A stretch of 64,000 bases of DNA from Veillonella denticariosi JCM 15641 (GCF_002959855.1 NZ_PPDB01000001.1:62001-126000), one strand, 5' to 3'. Shown: positions 41,940-51,601, counted from the first letter of the stretch. Notes: generated by a model not told the origin, from the sequence alone. Program-made: numbers and translations.

Positions 41940-42881
41940 ATGGAACAGAAACAATGGGTCGGCATGGGGCTCACCATATTAGGGGCCTTGCTGTGGGGGT
42001 TGTCGGGAACGGCCGTACAATTTATTGAAGACGTGAAACATGTCAACGTGGAATGGTTGCTGGAGGTGCGCCTGATCGGGGCCGGCCTCATCACGGTTAT
42101 ATTGGCGTTTATGAAAGAGGGAACAGCCGTATTTAACGTTTTTAACAGTCCGAGGGATATCATGAAACTGCTCATCTTCGGCATCTTCGGGATGGCGATG
42201 TGCCAGTATACATATTTTAGATCTATCGCTCTTGCCGGCGTAGGGATTTCAACGGTGCTTCAATATGTGGCGCCGACGATGATTATCGTATATTTATTTT
42301 TGCGCTATCACAATAAGCCGAGCTCCGGAGAGGTCGTATCGGTGTTCTTCGCCATATTGGGGACGATGTTGATCATGTTCCAAGGTGGTCTGGATATACA
42401 GAATGTAAATGGAGGGGTCCTCTTCTGGGGGCTGTTATCCGCATTAGGAATCACCGTCTACAGCTTGCAGCCGGTTGAGTTGTTGCGTACGTATGGCACG
42501 GGTCCGATTGTGGGATTCGCCATGCTCATATCCGGCATCTTATCCATTTCCATATTCGGCGCCTACGAATCGAAAGCCGTTTGGGACCATATGACGTGGT
42601 TAGGTTTATTTACCATCATCATTCTTGGTACAGTGGTGTCGTTTAACGCCTACATGGAAGGTGTCCGTTGCATCGGAGCCGTTCAGGGATCGATCCTGTC
42701 ATCGCTGGAACCGATTTCGGCGGCTATGTTCGGCTGGGCGTTGTTAGGCAATGAATTTACCCTTACCGGAATTCTCGGTATGGTGTTTATCATCAGCACT
42801 GTATTTATTATCGGCTGGGAACGGCACCGCCGAATCAAGCGTGAGGTACTGGCGAAGCTCAATAAGACGGAGCTTGCATAA
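41940..42881 (+). CDS. EamA-family (DMT) exporter 2
   Basis: 313-residue paralogue of the preceding exporter, aligned over its whole length: WGLSGTAVQFIEDVKH, GIFGMAMCQYTYFRSIALAGVGISTVLQY, FNAYMEGVRCIGAVQGSILSSLEPISAAMFGW. It differs in a longer, basic C-terminal tail (WERHRRIKREVLAKLNK). GGGGAGAG precedes the ATG. It is a separate transcription unit, with a terminator on each side. Substrate unknown. Confidence 0.88.
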   Translation: MEQKQWVGMGLTILGALLWGLSGTAVQFIEDVKHVNVEWLLEVRLIGAGLITVILAFMKEGTAVFNVFNSPRDIMKLLIFGIFGMAMCQYTYFRSIALAGVGISTVLQYVAPTMIIVYLFLRYHNKPSSGEVVSVFFAILGTMLIMFQGGLDIQNVNGGVLFWGLLSALGITVYSLQPVELLRTYGTGPIVGFAMLISGILSISIFGAYESKAVWDHMTWLGLFTIIILGTVVSFNAYMEGVRCIGAVQGSILSSLEPISAAMFGWALLGNEFTLTGILGMVFIISTVFIIGWERHRRIKREVLAKLNKTELA

Positions 42882-42967
42882 TCGCTTAATCTTGCAATTA
42901 TCTATTTATAAATATAAATCAAGCAGACAATTATATATATTGTATACATGACCGTACTCGGTTGACT

Positions 42968-43009
42968 ATCCGCATATCTGTTCATATAGTAAAGATATGC
43001 GGATTCTTT
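42968..43009 (+). terminator. Terminator of EamA exporter 2
   Basis: atccgcatatct and agatatgcggat form a 12-bp perfect stem with a 13-nt loop, followed by TCTTTG. Confidence 0.75.
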
Positions 43010-43028
43010 GTTTATAGAGGAGGTTTCT

Positions 43029-44327
43029 ATGTCTGTTCAGAGTTTTGTAGAGGAACGGCGCGATGCTTTTATCGCGATGCGACGGGATTTCCATATGTAT
43101 CCCGAGCCGGGGTGGCTTGAGTATCGTTCCGCGGCAAAGGTGGCGGCGCGTCTTATTGAATTGGGGTATGATGTGGCCATTGGGGCGGATGTCCTTGATT
43201 TGGATTCACGTATGGGACTTCCCGGTGATGAGATTATGAAAGCCGCCATGAATCGTGCCGTTGAGGAAGGGGCAGATCCCGAACTGGTGGAAAAAATGGG
43301 TTACGGTAAAACGGCCATCGTAGCCACAATGAAATTCGACGATGACGGCCCTACTGTGGCATTTCGGGCGGATATGGACTCAAATGATGTTATCGAATCC
43401 AATGAGGCCGGTCATATACCGGCAGATAAGGGATTCCGCTCCCGTCATGACAAGGCGATGCATGCATGCGGCCATGATACACATATGACGATGGGCCTCG
43501 GTCTGGCGGAATATGTGGCTACTCATAAGAAGACATTCAAAGGTACGATTAAACTCATATTCCAACCGGCGGAGGAAGGTGTGCGCGGTGCAAAAGCCAT
43601 GGCGGAAGCCGGTGTGGTGGATGATGTTGATTTGATGTTTGGCATGCATATCGGATTTAACGAAAAACTGTCCAACTGCTTTGCTTGCAGCGATCACGGC
43701 TTTCTGGCCACTACCAAGCTTGATGCGGTATTTCACGGCTATTCCGCGCATGCCGGCGGATCCCCTGAAAAGGCGCAAAATGCGATGCTTGCAGGCTGTA
43801 CGGCAGTTCTTAACTTACAGGCCATCGCTCGCCATAGCCAGGGGGCTTCCCGCATGAATGTGGGCGTCTTTGAAAGCGGTACCGGCCGCAATGTAACACC
43901 GGACGTGGCGGTTCTTAAACTTGAAACGCGCGGTGCCACAACGGAAATTAACGATTACATGATCAATCGCGCAAAAACTATTATTAAAGCCGCTGCGGAA
44001 ATGCACGACTGTACCTATGAAATTACAAAACAGGGTGAGACACCGGCAGGTCGCATCAGTGATGAGTTAGCCCTAGAAGTACAAAAGATCATTGAGCCTT
44101 TAGGTATCTTCAAAGAGGTTCCTTTTGACTATAGTGGCGGCGGCAGTGAAGACTGCGCATATTTTCTCAATCGCGTCATCGATAACGGCGGTAAGGCGAC
44201 GTATATGGTGTTGGGCTCTGCCATTAAGGCGCCGCATCATAATCCTCTTTTTGATATCGATGAAGAAGACATGCTGAACGGAATTATCGCATTGGGTGCT
44301 ATAGCGGAATACTATTTGAAATGCTAA
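43029..44327 (+). CDS. M20D amidohydrolase, AbgA-like
   Basis: 432-residue zinc amidohydrolase resembling AbgA, a subunit of p-aminobenzoyl-glutamate hydrolase. RRDFHMYPEPGWLEYRSA at the start, the AbgA-type insertion DVLDLDSRMGLPGDE, AFRADMDSND and MHACGHDTHMTMGLGLA carry metal ligands. IFQPAEEGVRGAKAMAEAGVVDDVD has the catalytic Glu pair, and DYSGGGSEDCAYF a late ligand region. ATG 43029 follows GAGGAGG. The next genes are a second M20-type hydrolase and a DcuC-like transporter, a layout like abgAB-abgT but with different partners. Confidence 0.85.
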   Translation: MSVQSFVEERRDAFIAMRRDFHMYPEPGWLEYRSAAKVAARLIELGYDVAIGADVLDLDSRMGLPGDEIMKAAMNRAVEEGADPELVEKMGYGKTAIVATMKFDDDGPTVAFRADMDSNDVIESNEAGHIPADKGFRSRHDKAMHACGHDTHMTMGLGLAEYVATHKKTFKGTIKLIFQPAEEGVRGAKAMAEAGVVDDVDLMFGMHIGFNEKLSNCFACSDHGFLATTKLDAVFHGYSAHAGGSPEKAQNAMLAGCTAVLNLQAIARHSQGASRMNVGVFESGTGRNVTPDVAVLKLETRGATTEINDYMINRAKTIIKAAAEMHDCTYEITKQGETPAGRISDELALEVQKIIEPLGIFKEVPFDYSGGGSEDCAYFLNRVIDNGGKATYMVLGSAIKAPHHNPLFDIDEEDMLNGIIALGAIAEYYLKC

Positions 44328-44444
44328 TTCTGACCGAATCATCATACTAAAACGATAAATCTGACCGGATGAGCATACTCTTTGTATAGATTAAAACGGA
44401 TAAGAAGAGTTTGTGAAAGGCTGTATATGGGGAAAGGAGCGCGT

Positions 44445-45696
44445 ATGATACAACGAGAACGACTGGCTAAGGACTTCAGCAATATGAAGTCCTTTACGGC
44501 AGCGGGTGAAGGCATTAATCGACTTGCTTTTACAGAGGCGGACTGGGACGGGCGTCAATATATCATGGATTGCATGGTTGAGGCGGGCTTGACGGTAGAG
44601 ACCGACGGTTTTGGCAATGTTATCGGCTATAAGGCGGGAAAACAGCCTGACTTGCCGGTCGTGATGGTCGGTTCCCATACAGACAGTGTGCCTGACGGCG
44701 GAAATTACGACGGTGTTGTCGGAGTATTGTCCGCTATTGAAGCGGTTCGTAGTATGGTGGATGACGGATTTGAACATGATCATACCATTGCTGTGGTGTC
44801 CTTTATGTGTGAAGAATCCAGTCGATTCGGTGCTGCCACATTAGGCAGCAAGGCGATGCGAAGCGAATTGACCGCAAAGGATTTACACCGTTTAGTTGAT
44901 AAAGAGGGTATCTCACTGTATGAGGCGTTACAGAATCGCAACCTCGATCCGGATGCTATTGAACAGATGGAATATAAGAAACCTGTGAAAGCTTTCATAG
45001 AAATGCATATTGAGCAGGGCAAAGTTTTAGAACACGAAAAGAAAAAAAATCGGCATCGTTACAGGTATTGCAGCGCCGGAACGTTTCTATGTGACCGTTC
45101 GGGGATATGCGGACCACAGCGGCGCCACGCCGATGAATTTACGTCACGATGCGTTGTGCGGTGCGGCGAAAATCATCCTCGGCATTGAGGAAATCACCTC
45201 GATGCAGGAGAAACCGCCTGTTGTGGGGACCGTCGGTGTTGTAGATGTTAGTCCCGGTGCGATGAATGTAATTCCGGGCGCTGTGAAACTGGGCGTCGAT
45301 ATTCGCAGTATGTCTAAGGTGGCTCGCGATTCCGTGGTGACCCTTGTGAAAGAATACATTGATGTAATCGCCGGAAAACGCGGACTGACCTATACCATTG
45401 AGCCGATTGCTCAGGATCGGCCGGTGGCGATGCATCCGGCTATGATCGCACAGATTAAGGAGGCTGTGCAGTCTTCAGGGGTAGAGTATATGCTTATGCC
45501 GAGCGGAGCCGGTCATGATGCCATGCATTGGGCGGAGTCGGTTCCAACCGGGATGATATTTATTCCGTGTCGTGACGGTATCAGCCATAATCCGGCGGAA
45601 TTCGCCGAAATGGACGATATCGTGATCGGTGCTGAGGTTCTTGATAAGGTATTGCGTAGCCTCAGCTTGGCTGAAACAAAACTCGTTTCACTATAG
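44445..45696 (+). pseudogene. M20 carbamoylase/allantoate-amidohydrolase family gene, frameshifted at A8
   Basis: Would encode about 416 residues of the HyuC/AllC-type M20 family. The first part to EQGKVLEHEK has GSHTDSVPDGGNYDGVVGVLSAIEA, SFMCEESSRFG and FIEMHIEQG with the expected metal and catalytic residues. A run of eight A (45042-45049) then shifts the frame. Family sequence resumes one base later as IGIVTGIAAPERFYVTVRGYADHSGATPM and runs to 45696 (PSGAGHDAM, RDGISHNPAEF). Removing one A restores a full-length gene. It could be a real mutation, phase variation, transcriptional slippage or a sequencing error. The start follows GGAAAGGA. Confidence 0.85.
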
Positions 45697-45877
45697 ATAT
45701 TAGCAGAATCTCAATTAGGTACATCACGAGTCTTAGTTTTAGGTTTATGACAGGCTTATTTAAGGAAAGTGTGTTTAATTATAGTTGTAATTGGATATGA
45801 GTGCTATATTGATTCATAAAACGCTGTGATGAAGTCATGTTTTATTGTCAGTATTCATATGTGGACAGGAGAGAACT

Positions 45878-47128
45878 ATGGTTATTACAGGTATTATTAT
45901 CGTGGTGGCGACGTTTATCGCCATCATTAAACAGTTTGAAACGAGACTTGTTCTGTTTTTATCGGGACTGTTGATGTGCTTTATCGGCGGTAACATCGCG
46001 GCGGGTACAACGGCCTTTGTGAAAGAACTTACTAATGCCGGACTCGTGCCGACGATCTGTACGGTTCTCGGTTTCAGTTATGTTATGGAGTACACGAAGT
46101 GTACGGAGCACATGGTATACTTCATTTCTGCCGGCTTAAAGCGCATGACAAAAATCATCATTCCCGGTGCTGTCATTATTACCTTTCTGATTAATATCGC
46201 GTTGCCGACAGCGGCGGGCTGTGCAGCCGCCGTAGGGGCCTTATTGATTCCGGCCCTTATTCGCTCCGGTGTTCATCCGGCGATGGCGGGATCCGCCGTA
46301 TTCTTAGGCACATGGGGTAGCTCCTTGAGTCCCGGCCTCATGTTTAACCCTCAGGTGGCGCAACTGGCAGGTACAGATGTTATGACCGTTATTGCCAGCT
46401 TTACGATGCAAGCTGTTGTTGGTCTTGTGGTGGCTGCCATATTACTTAATATCGTGGCAATCGTCAAAAAGGAACATACCGGATATGTGTTGGAGTCCCA
46501 TTCCGAAGACAGTAAAGAATTTAAGGTGAATTATCTCTATGCGATTATCCCAATCATTCCGTTAGTATTACTTGTATTAGGGAGTAAGCAAGTAGCGGTG
46601 ATTCCGGAAATCTCCGTGCCTGTTTCGATGCTCATCGGTACGGCTATCGGTATCGTTGCGGTCCGTCCTAATGTGACTGATGCGGTAAAGAAATTCTTCC
46701 GCGGTACCGGTGACGGCATGTGTGATGTAGTAGGATTGATGGCTGCTGCTGCATGTTTTACGGCGGGGATGCAGCATATCGGACTTACAAGCGCATTGAT
46801 CGATGGTATGAAAAACTCTCAGCAAATTGCGCAAATCGGGGCTGCTTTCGGACCGTTTCTGTTGGCTGTTATTTCCGGTTCCGGTAATGCGGCGGCCCTT
46901 GCTTTTAATGGAGCCGTAACACCTCACGCGGCGGATTTTGGTTACGGTATTATGGAGCTTGGCTCCATGGCTCAGCTCGGGGCCGGTATCGGTCGCAGTA
47001 TGAGCCCGGTAGCCGGAGCCGGCATCATCATCGCCGGACTGGCAGGTATAAATCCGATGGAATTGGCAAAGCGCAATGCCGTTCCATGTGTAGCGGCAAC
47101 TGTAGTTATTATGTTGCTGTTATTGTAG
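45878..47128 (+). CDS. DcuC-like C4-dicarboxylate/anion transporter
   Basis: 416-residue inner-membrane transporter with about 11-12 membrane segments. LPTAAGCAAAVGALLIPALIRSGVHPAMAG near residue 108, FLGTWGSSLSPGLMFNPQVAQLAG and SGSGNAAALAFNGAVTPHAADFG match the DcuC group of anaerobic dicarboxylate carriers. It follows two peptidase-type hydrolases and may import their substrate or export a product. ATG 45878 follows AGGAGAG. A 180-bp gap separates it from the frameshifted gene. Confidence 0.78.
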   Translation: MVITGIIIVVATFIAIIKQFETRLVLFLSGLLMCFIGGNIAAGTTAFVKELTNAGLVPTICTVLGFSYVMEYTKCTEHMVYFISAGLKRMTKIIIPGAVIITFLINIALPTAAGCAAAVGALLIPALIRSGVHPAMAGSAVFLGTWGSSLSPGLMFNPQVAQLAGTDVMTVIASFTMQAVVGLVVAAILLNIVAIVKKEHTGYVLESHSEDSKEFKVNYLYAIIPIIPLVLLVLGSKQVAVIPEISVPVSMLIGTAIGIVAVRPNVTDAVKKFFRGTGDGMCDVVGLMAAAACFTAGMQHIGLTSALIDGMKNSQQIAQIGAAFGPFLLAVISGSGNAAALAFNGAVTPHAADFGYGIMELGSMAQLGAGIGRSMSPVAGAGIIIAGLAGINPMELAKRNAVPCVAATVVIMLLLL

Positions 47129-47180
47129 TGTCATAGTTTGATACAGCGTGATATAAAAATATATATGGTTATGCTGTATT

Positions 47181-48359
47181 CTATTTTAATTTTAATCCGA
47201 TCCAGAGGGCTGAAAGTATAAATAATCCGCCGCTAACCCAGAATAATGTGGTAAATCCTAATACCGCCATGAGCCCCGAGCCGCCGATGGCGCCTAAAAA
47301 ATATCCGAGAAACAGGCTCGACTGATTATAGGAAAATATTTGTCCCGTAAACTCGCGAGGTGTTTTTGAGGATAAATATGTATTTAAGGCCGGCAACATT
47401 CCGCCCAAACCGAAGCCTTGTAAGAAGCGGATGATAGCGAGCTGGTAAATATTGTCTACATAGGCTTGAGGAATATTGAGCAAGCCTACGTAGATAAGGG
47501 ATACGACGAGAACCTTGCGCGGCCCGATTCGGTCGACTAATTTGCCAAGGGGCGAACTGCTGATTAATTGTGCAATCCCCATGGCGGAAAACACCGCGCC
47601 TGCGATGAACGCAAGATTTTCCGTGTCGCTAGGGGCGATACTTTTAATATAGACAGAAATAATAGGCTGTAAGGACATGATGCAGATTGCGTAGATAAAA
47701 GATGCCACGCATAGTGCAATGATGCTGTTGAACTCGGGAATTTCTTCTTTCAGTTTTGAAAGTGTCAATTTCTTGGCATTGGATTTTGGCGTATAATCCT
47801 CATGAATAAATAGTGTCGCCATAATAAAGGCGATGAACATGAGCACGCTGACGACGATGAAGTCGTTACGAATGCCGATCACATCGGCCATATAGCCGCC
47901 GATAAGAGGTCCGATTAATGAACCGGCTAAATTGGCGGAGGCCAACATGCCAAGGGCCCAACCGGTCCGGTCGATTGGCGTCTCAGAGGCGATTAATGTT
48001 ATCGTTGCCGTATAAAATCCGCTGACCAGTCCTTGAATCAAGCGTACGATAACGACACCCTCCGGTGTCGTCTGAAAGGCGATTAGGATGTTACACAGGG
48101 CCATGCCGAAACTGGACCTGATCAATGTAATCTTACGCCCTTTCCTGTCGGCGATACGCCCCCAGAACGGAGCGGCCAAACAAACGATGAGATAGGTGGT
48201 GCCCGTCGCCAAACCGGACCATAGGGACATGCCTTCCGGTGTGGTAATGCCTAAATCGTGAAAGTAGAGGGGCAAAATCGGTGCCAACTGACTGACACCG
48301 AAGGAGGTGCAGAATACACATAGTAAACTGATATAGACAGTTCGTTTCCACGTTTCCAT
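47181..48359 (-). CDS. MFS drug/solute exporter
   Basis: 392-residue major facilitator with 12 membrane segments. AAPFWGRIADRKGRKITLI near residue 62 is the MFS motif A, VRLIQGLVSGFYTATITLIASETP near 105 motif B, and GWALGMLASANLAGSLIGPLIGG near 135 motif C of drug/proton antiporters. A second motif-A copy is SPLGKLVDRIGPRKVLV. It is probably an efflux pump of the DHA1 group. It is transcribed leftward, convergent with the DcuC-like gene. AGGAGG precedes the ATG. Confidence 0.85.
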   Translation of the reverse strand: METWKRTVYISLLCVFCTSFGVSQLAPILPLYFHDLGITTPEGMSLWSGLATGTTYLIVCLAAPFWGRIADRKGRKITLIRSSFGMALCNILIAFQTTPEGVVIVRLIQGLVSGFYTATITLIASETPIDRTGWALGMLASANLAGSLIGPLIGGYMADVIGIRNDFIVVSVLMFIAFIMATLFIHEDYTPKSNAKKLTLSKLKEEIPEFNSIIALCVASFIYAICIMSLQPIISVYIKSIAPSDTENLAFIAGAVFSAMGIAQLISSSPLGKLVDRIGPRKVLVVSLIYVGLLNIPQAYVDNIYQLAIIRFLQGFGLGGMLPALNTYLSSKTPREFTGQIFSYNQSSLFLGYFLGAIGGSGLMAVLGFTTLFWVSGGLFILSALWIGLKLK

Positions 48360-48564
48360 GCGGGACCTCCTTTAGTGTTGAATGGTAAATATGTGTGGAT
48401 ATATTGTGATATCTTCATGATACATTTATTGTCAGTATACTACTATCATTTAAGAGAAAACAATATCCGCCGATGAGATTTATGTAAATACAACTTTATA
48501 AATGGTGAAAGTAATACAAAATGATATTTTTATACCGGAATAACCGGCAAGTGATTAAAACTTC

Positions 48565-48594
48565 TTGACTTTCATTCTATAGAAACCGTATAAT
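48565..48594 (+). promoter_or_regulatory. trp operon promoter
   Basis: TTGACT (48565-48570), 18-bp spacer and TATAAT (48589-48594) immediately before the T-box leader. Confidence 0.65.
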
Positions 48595-48600
48595 CTAATT

Positions 48601-48960
48601 ATAATTTTATACTCGCCTGTTAGAAACCGATGAGGTGGAGATAAAAATAGGAAATGCACTTACAGAGAGCGGGACTAGCTGAGAACCCGTAGTACGCAGC
48701 TTATTAAATGGACCACCGAGGGTGGAGTGAACAGATTGGGATGTCCGGTTGTCATGGCCGAGCGAGATGAGATACCCGATCTCAGTATTCTTCAACGTCA
48801 CACGAGCGTTAATCGTGAGGGATATGTTAGTATCCTGCGAAAGGGGAATGCAATGCATTCAAACAAGGTGGTACCGCGATTTATAGAGCACTACAATTAG
48901 ATTGTAACGATAGAACTATAGACTCGTCCTTGACGTCAATTGTCATGGGCGAGTTTTTTT
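48601..48960 (+). promoter_or_regulatory. T-box leader of the tryptophan operon
   Basis: About 360-nt tRNA-sensing leader. It contains the T-box sequence AAGGTGGTACCGCG at 48865-48878. A competing terminator at 48921-48960 pairs actcgtcc-ttgac with gtcat-gggcgagt, followed by T7. The Stem I region holds gcggg/cccgt near 48669-48689. The likely specifier is TGG (Trp) at 48709-48711, followed by the accaccgagggtgg hairpin. Uncharged tRNA-Trp would stabilise the antiterminator and switch on trpE-A. The specifier position is inferred from the layout; an alternative TGG lies at 48737-48739. Confidence 0.9.
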
Positions 48961-48987
48961 GTTGGCAAATGCCGAATGGAGGTTCTT

Positions 48988-50457
48988 ATGATGTTTCCTA
49001 CTCTTGACCGTGTGAAAGCCGTCGCACCGGGGTACGATGTCGTGCCGGTGTACATGGAGCTTTTATCTGATGTACGTACACCGATTAGCGTGTTGAAAGC
49101 GTTAAAACAGGTGAGCAGTCATACATATCTGCTTGAAAGTGCGGATAACAGCAATCATTGGGGCCGTTATTCCTTCTTGGGGTATGATCCGAAGATTGAG
49201 CTGTTTTGTAAAAACCATCAAATGACGATTAAAGACGGGACGACTCGTAGTTTTGCCTGTTCGGATCCTGCCGCTGAAATTCGTCGCATCCTGCATCAAT
49301 ACAAGAGTCCGCGACTCGAAGAATTGCCGACTTTCACAGGTGGATTTGTAGGATATTTTGCATGTGAATATATTCGTTATATTGAGCCGACCCTTGATGT
49401 GCCGGTTCCGGACGATGACTCGGCGATGGTCAATGATGTGGATCTGATGCTGTTTGATAAGGTTATCGCCTTCGATCATTACAAAAATAAAATCTATTTA
49501 ATCGCCAATATCGGCACCGAGGATCTGGAACGGAACTATAACAAGGCCGAAATTGAGCTGAAAGCATTGGCAGACCTCGTGCTTCATGGTAAAGAGGCGG
49601 ATGTGCCGAAAGGCCTGCTGCAGTCCGATTTTACATCAGAGTTCACAAAGGAAGAATTTGAAGCGGTCGTTACAAAGACGCAGCATTACATCAAGGAAGG
49701 GGATATCTTTCAGGCCGTTGTGTCGAATCGTCGCGAAGCGAAGTTTGAAGGCAGTCTCCTAAATGCGTATCGCGTGTTGCGTACGCTGAATCCTTCGCCG
49801 TATATGTTTTACCTGTCCGGCGGCGATGTGGAAATGACCGGTGCGTCGCCCGAAACATTGGTGAAACTGACGGACGGTACGCTTAACACATTTCCGATTG
49901 CGGGGACGATGCCTCGTGGTAAAAGCGAAGCGGAGGACCTTGCTATCGAGGAAAAACTCATCAATGACGAGAAAGAGCTGGCGGAACATAATATGCTCGT
50001 CGACTTAGGACGTAATGATTTGGGTAAAATCTCCAAATTCGGTTCCGTGAGAGTAGAGGCTCTACATATGCTGCAGCGTTTCTCTCACGTTATCCATATC
50101 ACATCCACCGTAAGCGGTGAAATTCAGGACGGTAAGGATGCATTGGATGCCATCGGCGCTACACTGCCGGCAGGGACCTTATCCGGAGCGCCGAAGATTC
50201 GTGCTATCGAAATTCTGCATGAGCTCGAAAAGAGTCCGCGCGGTGTATACGGTGGTGCCGTAGGCTATATCGACTTTTCCGGTAATATGGACGTATGTAT
50301 CGGCATTCGTATGGCGATGAACAAGGCCGGCAAGGTATATGTTCGGGCCGGAGCTGGTATTGTGCGTGACTCCGTTCCTGAAAGTGAATATAATGAAACG
50401 ATTTATAAGGCGCAGTCCATGGTGAGCGCTATTACAACAGCACAGGAGGTGGAATAA
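48988..50457 (+). CDS. trpE: Anthranilate synthase component I TrpE
   Basis: Makes anthranilate from chorismate with ammonia from TrpG. The 489-residue chorismate-utilising enzyme has LLESADNSNHWGRYSFLGYDP near residue 42, which contains the tryptophan-feedback region (LLES). Catalytic segments are EGDIFQAVVSNRREAKF, MTGASPETLVKL, FPIAGTMPRGKSEAED and LPAGTLSGAPKIRAIEI. ATG 48988 is chosen because GGAGG is 6 bp upstream; the longer frame from 48940 reads out of the T-box terminator. Its stop overlaps trpG (TAATG). Confidence 0.95.
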   Translation: MMFPTLDRVKAVAPGYDVVPVYMELLSDVRTPISVLKALKQVSSHTYLLESADNSNHWGRYSFLGYDPKIELFCKNHQMTIKDGTTRSFACSDPAAEIRRILHQYKSPRLEELPTFTGGFVGYFACEYIRYIEPTLDVPVPDDDSAMVNDVDLMLFDKVIAFDHYKNKIYLIANIGTEDLERNYNKAEIELKALADLVLHGKEADVPKGLLQSDFTSEFTKEEFEAVVTKTQHYIKEGDIFQAVVSNRREAKFEGSLLNAYRVLRTLNPSPYMFYLSGGDVEMTGASPETLVKLTDGTLNTFPIAGTMPRGKSEAEDLAIEEKLINDEKELAEHNMLVDLGRNDLGKISKFGSVRVEALHMLQRFSHVIHITSTVSGEIQDGKDALDAIGATLPAGTLSGAPKIRAIEILHELEKSPRGVYGGAVGYIDFSGNMDVCIGIRMAMNKAGKVYVRAGAGIVRDSVPESEYNETIYKAQSMVSAITTAQEVE

Positions 50458-51023
50458 TGGTACTCCTCATCGATAATTACGACAGCTTTTCCTTTAATTT
50501 GTATCAACTGGTAGGATCCATTGATCCGGATATCAAGGTGATTCGCAGTGATGAACTGACGGTTGATGAAATAAGAGCGTTGAAACCGGACCATGTGATA
50601 CTTTCACCGGGGCCGGGAAGACCTGCCGACGCAGGCGTATATGAAGACCTCTTGCGCGAATGCAAAGGGGAATTTTCGATTCTCGGCGTGTGCCTCGGAC
50701 ACCAGGCCATCGGTGAAGTATTCGGCGGCACCGTGTCCTATGCAAAGCAGGTGATGCACGGTAAACAAAGCGTAGCGAAACAGGTGCGCCCGTCAAAAAT
50801 CCTCAAAGATGTGCCCGAAGAATTTGAAGTGGCAAGATACCATTCCCTGGCGATTATTGATGAAACGATTCCGAGCAATCTCATCATTACGTCCGTTACA
50901 GCGGACGGCGAAGTGATGAGCGTGGAACATAAGGACTATCCGATTTACGGTGTGCAGTTTCATCCGGAGTCTATCATGACGCCGAACGGGGAACAGATGA
51001 TTCGCAATTTCTTAGAAAAATAA
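50457..51023 (+). CDS. trpG: Anthranilate synthase glutamine amidotransferase TrpG
   Basis: Glutaminase partner of TrpE. The 188-residue class I amidotransferase has LLIDNYDSFSFNLYQLVG at the N-terminus, ILSPGPGRPADAG near residue 50, the nucleophile in ILGVCLGHQAIGEVFGG near 78, and the His-Glu pair in YGVQFHPESIMTPNG near 170. It overlaps trpE by one base, so they are translated together. It is followed by 578 bp without a gene before trpD. Confidence 0.95.
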   Translation: MVLLIDNYDSFSFNLYQLVGSIDPDIKVIRSDELTVDEIRALKPDHVILSPGPGRPADAGVYEDLLRECKGEFSILGVCLGHQAIGEVFGGTVSYAKQVMHGKQSVAKQVRPSKILKDVPEEFEVARYHSLAIIDETIPSNLIITSVTADGEVMSVEHKDYPIYGVQFHPESIMTPNGEQMIRNFLEK

Positions 51024-51601
51024 ACTACAGTCTACTTTATGTATCGAGGGGCTATTCTTAGGCTCTAGAACGATGAGGGCAGAAATAAGGTCTCCCGGAA
51101 CTCCGATGGCCACCTACCCCACTACGTGGGGCCGCCAAGTCGTTCTTCAAGACCTTATTGCTTGCATAGAATAAGAATTTTGATTTTCAAAGTCACCCGC
51201 TTCGCGTGCTAAGGCGTTTGTGAGCGCTCCTTTATGCCGTTCTAAGACGGTTACTACAAGCCTAAGGCATTGCGAATCAGATCCCCTTATCTCGGGAGGG
51301 GACGCGTAGTGCCTTTCCCGGTGAAGCGCATGTTTGCAAGGTCGTTTTGGGGCATGAATCTGTGCGTTACGGCATACAATGCGCAGGTTCAGTGGTTAAA
51401 TGTTAATATGAGGGATACTTCTAGGAAATTGATATGATTGTTTATATGCATATAGGGACGATCGGTGTATGGCCGAAGCCGACTTGGCGGCCCCGAATAG
51501 GGGTGGGTGGTCTCTGGAGGCTGAGGCCATATGCCAATCGTCACCGGATCGTGTTCGTATAGGTATCAATTTGCTAGAAATATCCTCAAAAGGAGTTATA
51601 A
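51024..51601. repeat. Structured non-coding insertion between trpG and trpD
   Basis: 578 bp without a gene, rich in GC hairpins. Element A (51084-51159) has outer stem aataaggtct/agaccttatt and inner stem ccccac-TAC-gtgggg. Element B (about 51458-51541) has outer stem acgatcggtgtatggcc/ggccatatgccaatcgt (14 of 17) and inner ccccGAATAgggg. The cores of A and B are inverted copies: A contains ggggccgccaagtcg, B its complement cgacttggcggcccc, plus ccac(c/t)tacccc-type flanks. A third, similar hairpin with cccct/agggg lies at 51265-51315, and tatgccgt/acggcata pairs 51233 with 51376. No known RNA family was recognised. Confidence 0.65.

Noticed and set aside
45042-45049. Programmed -1 frameshift on A8 in the M20 gene
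   Set aside because: The downstream family frame is +1 relative to the first frame, so -1 slippage gives a different, non-family frame.
48940-48987. Earlier start of trpE
   Set aside because: It would begin inside the T-box terminator; ATG 48988 has GGAGG at the right distance.
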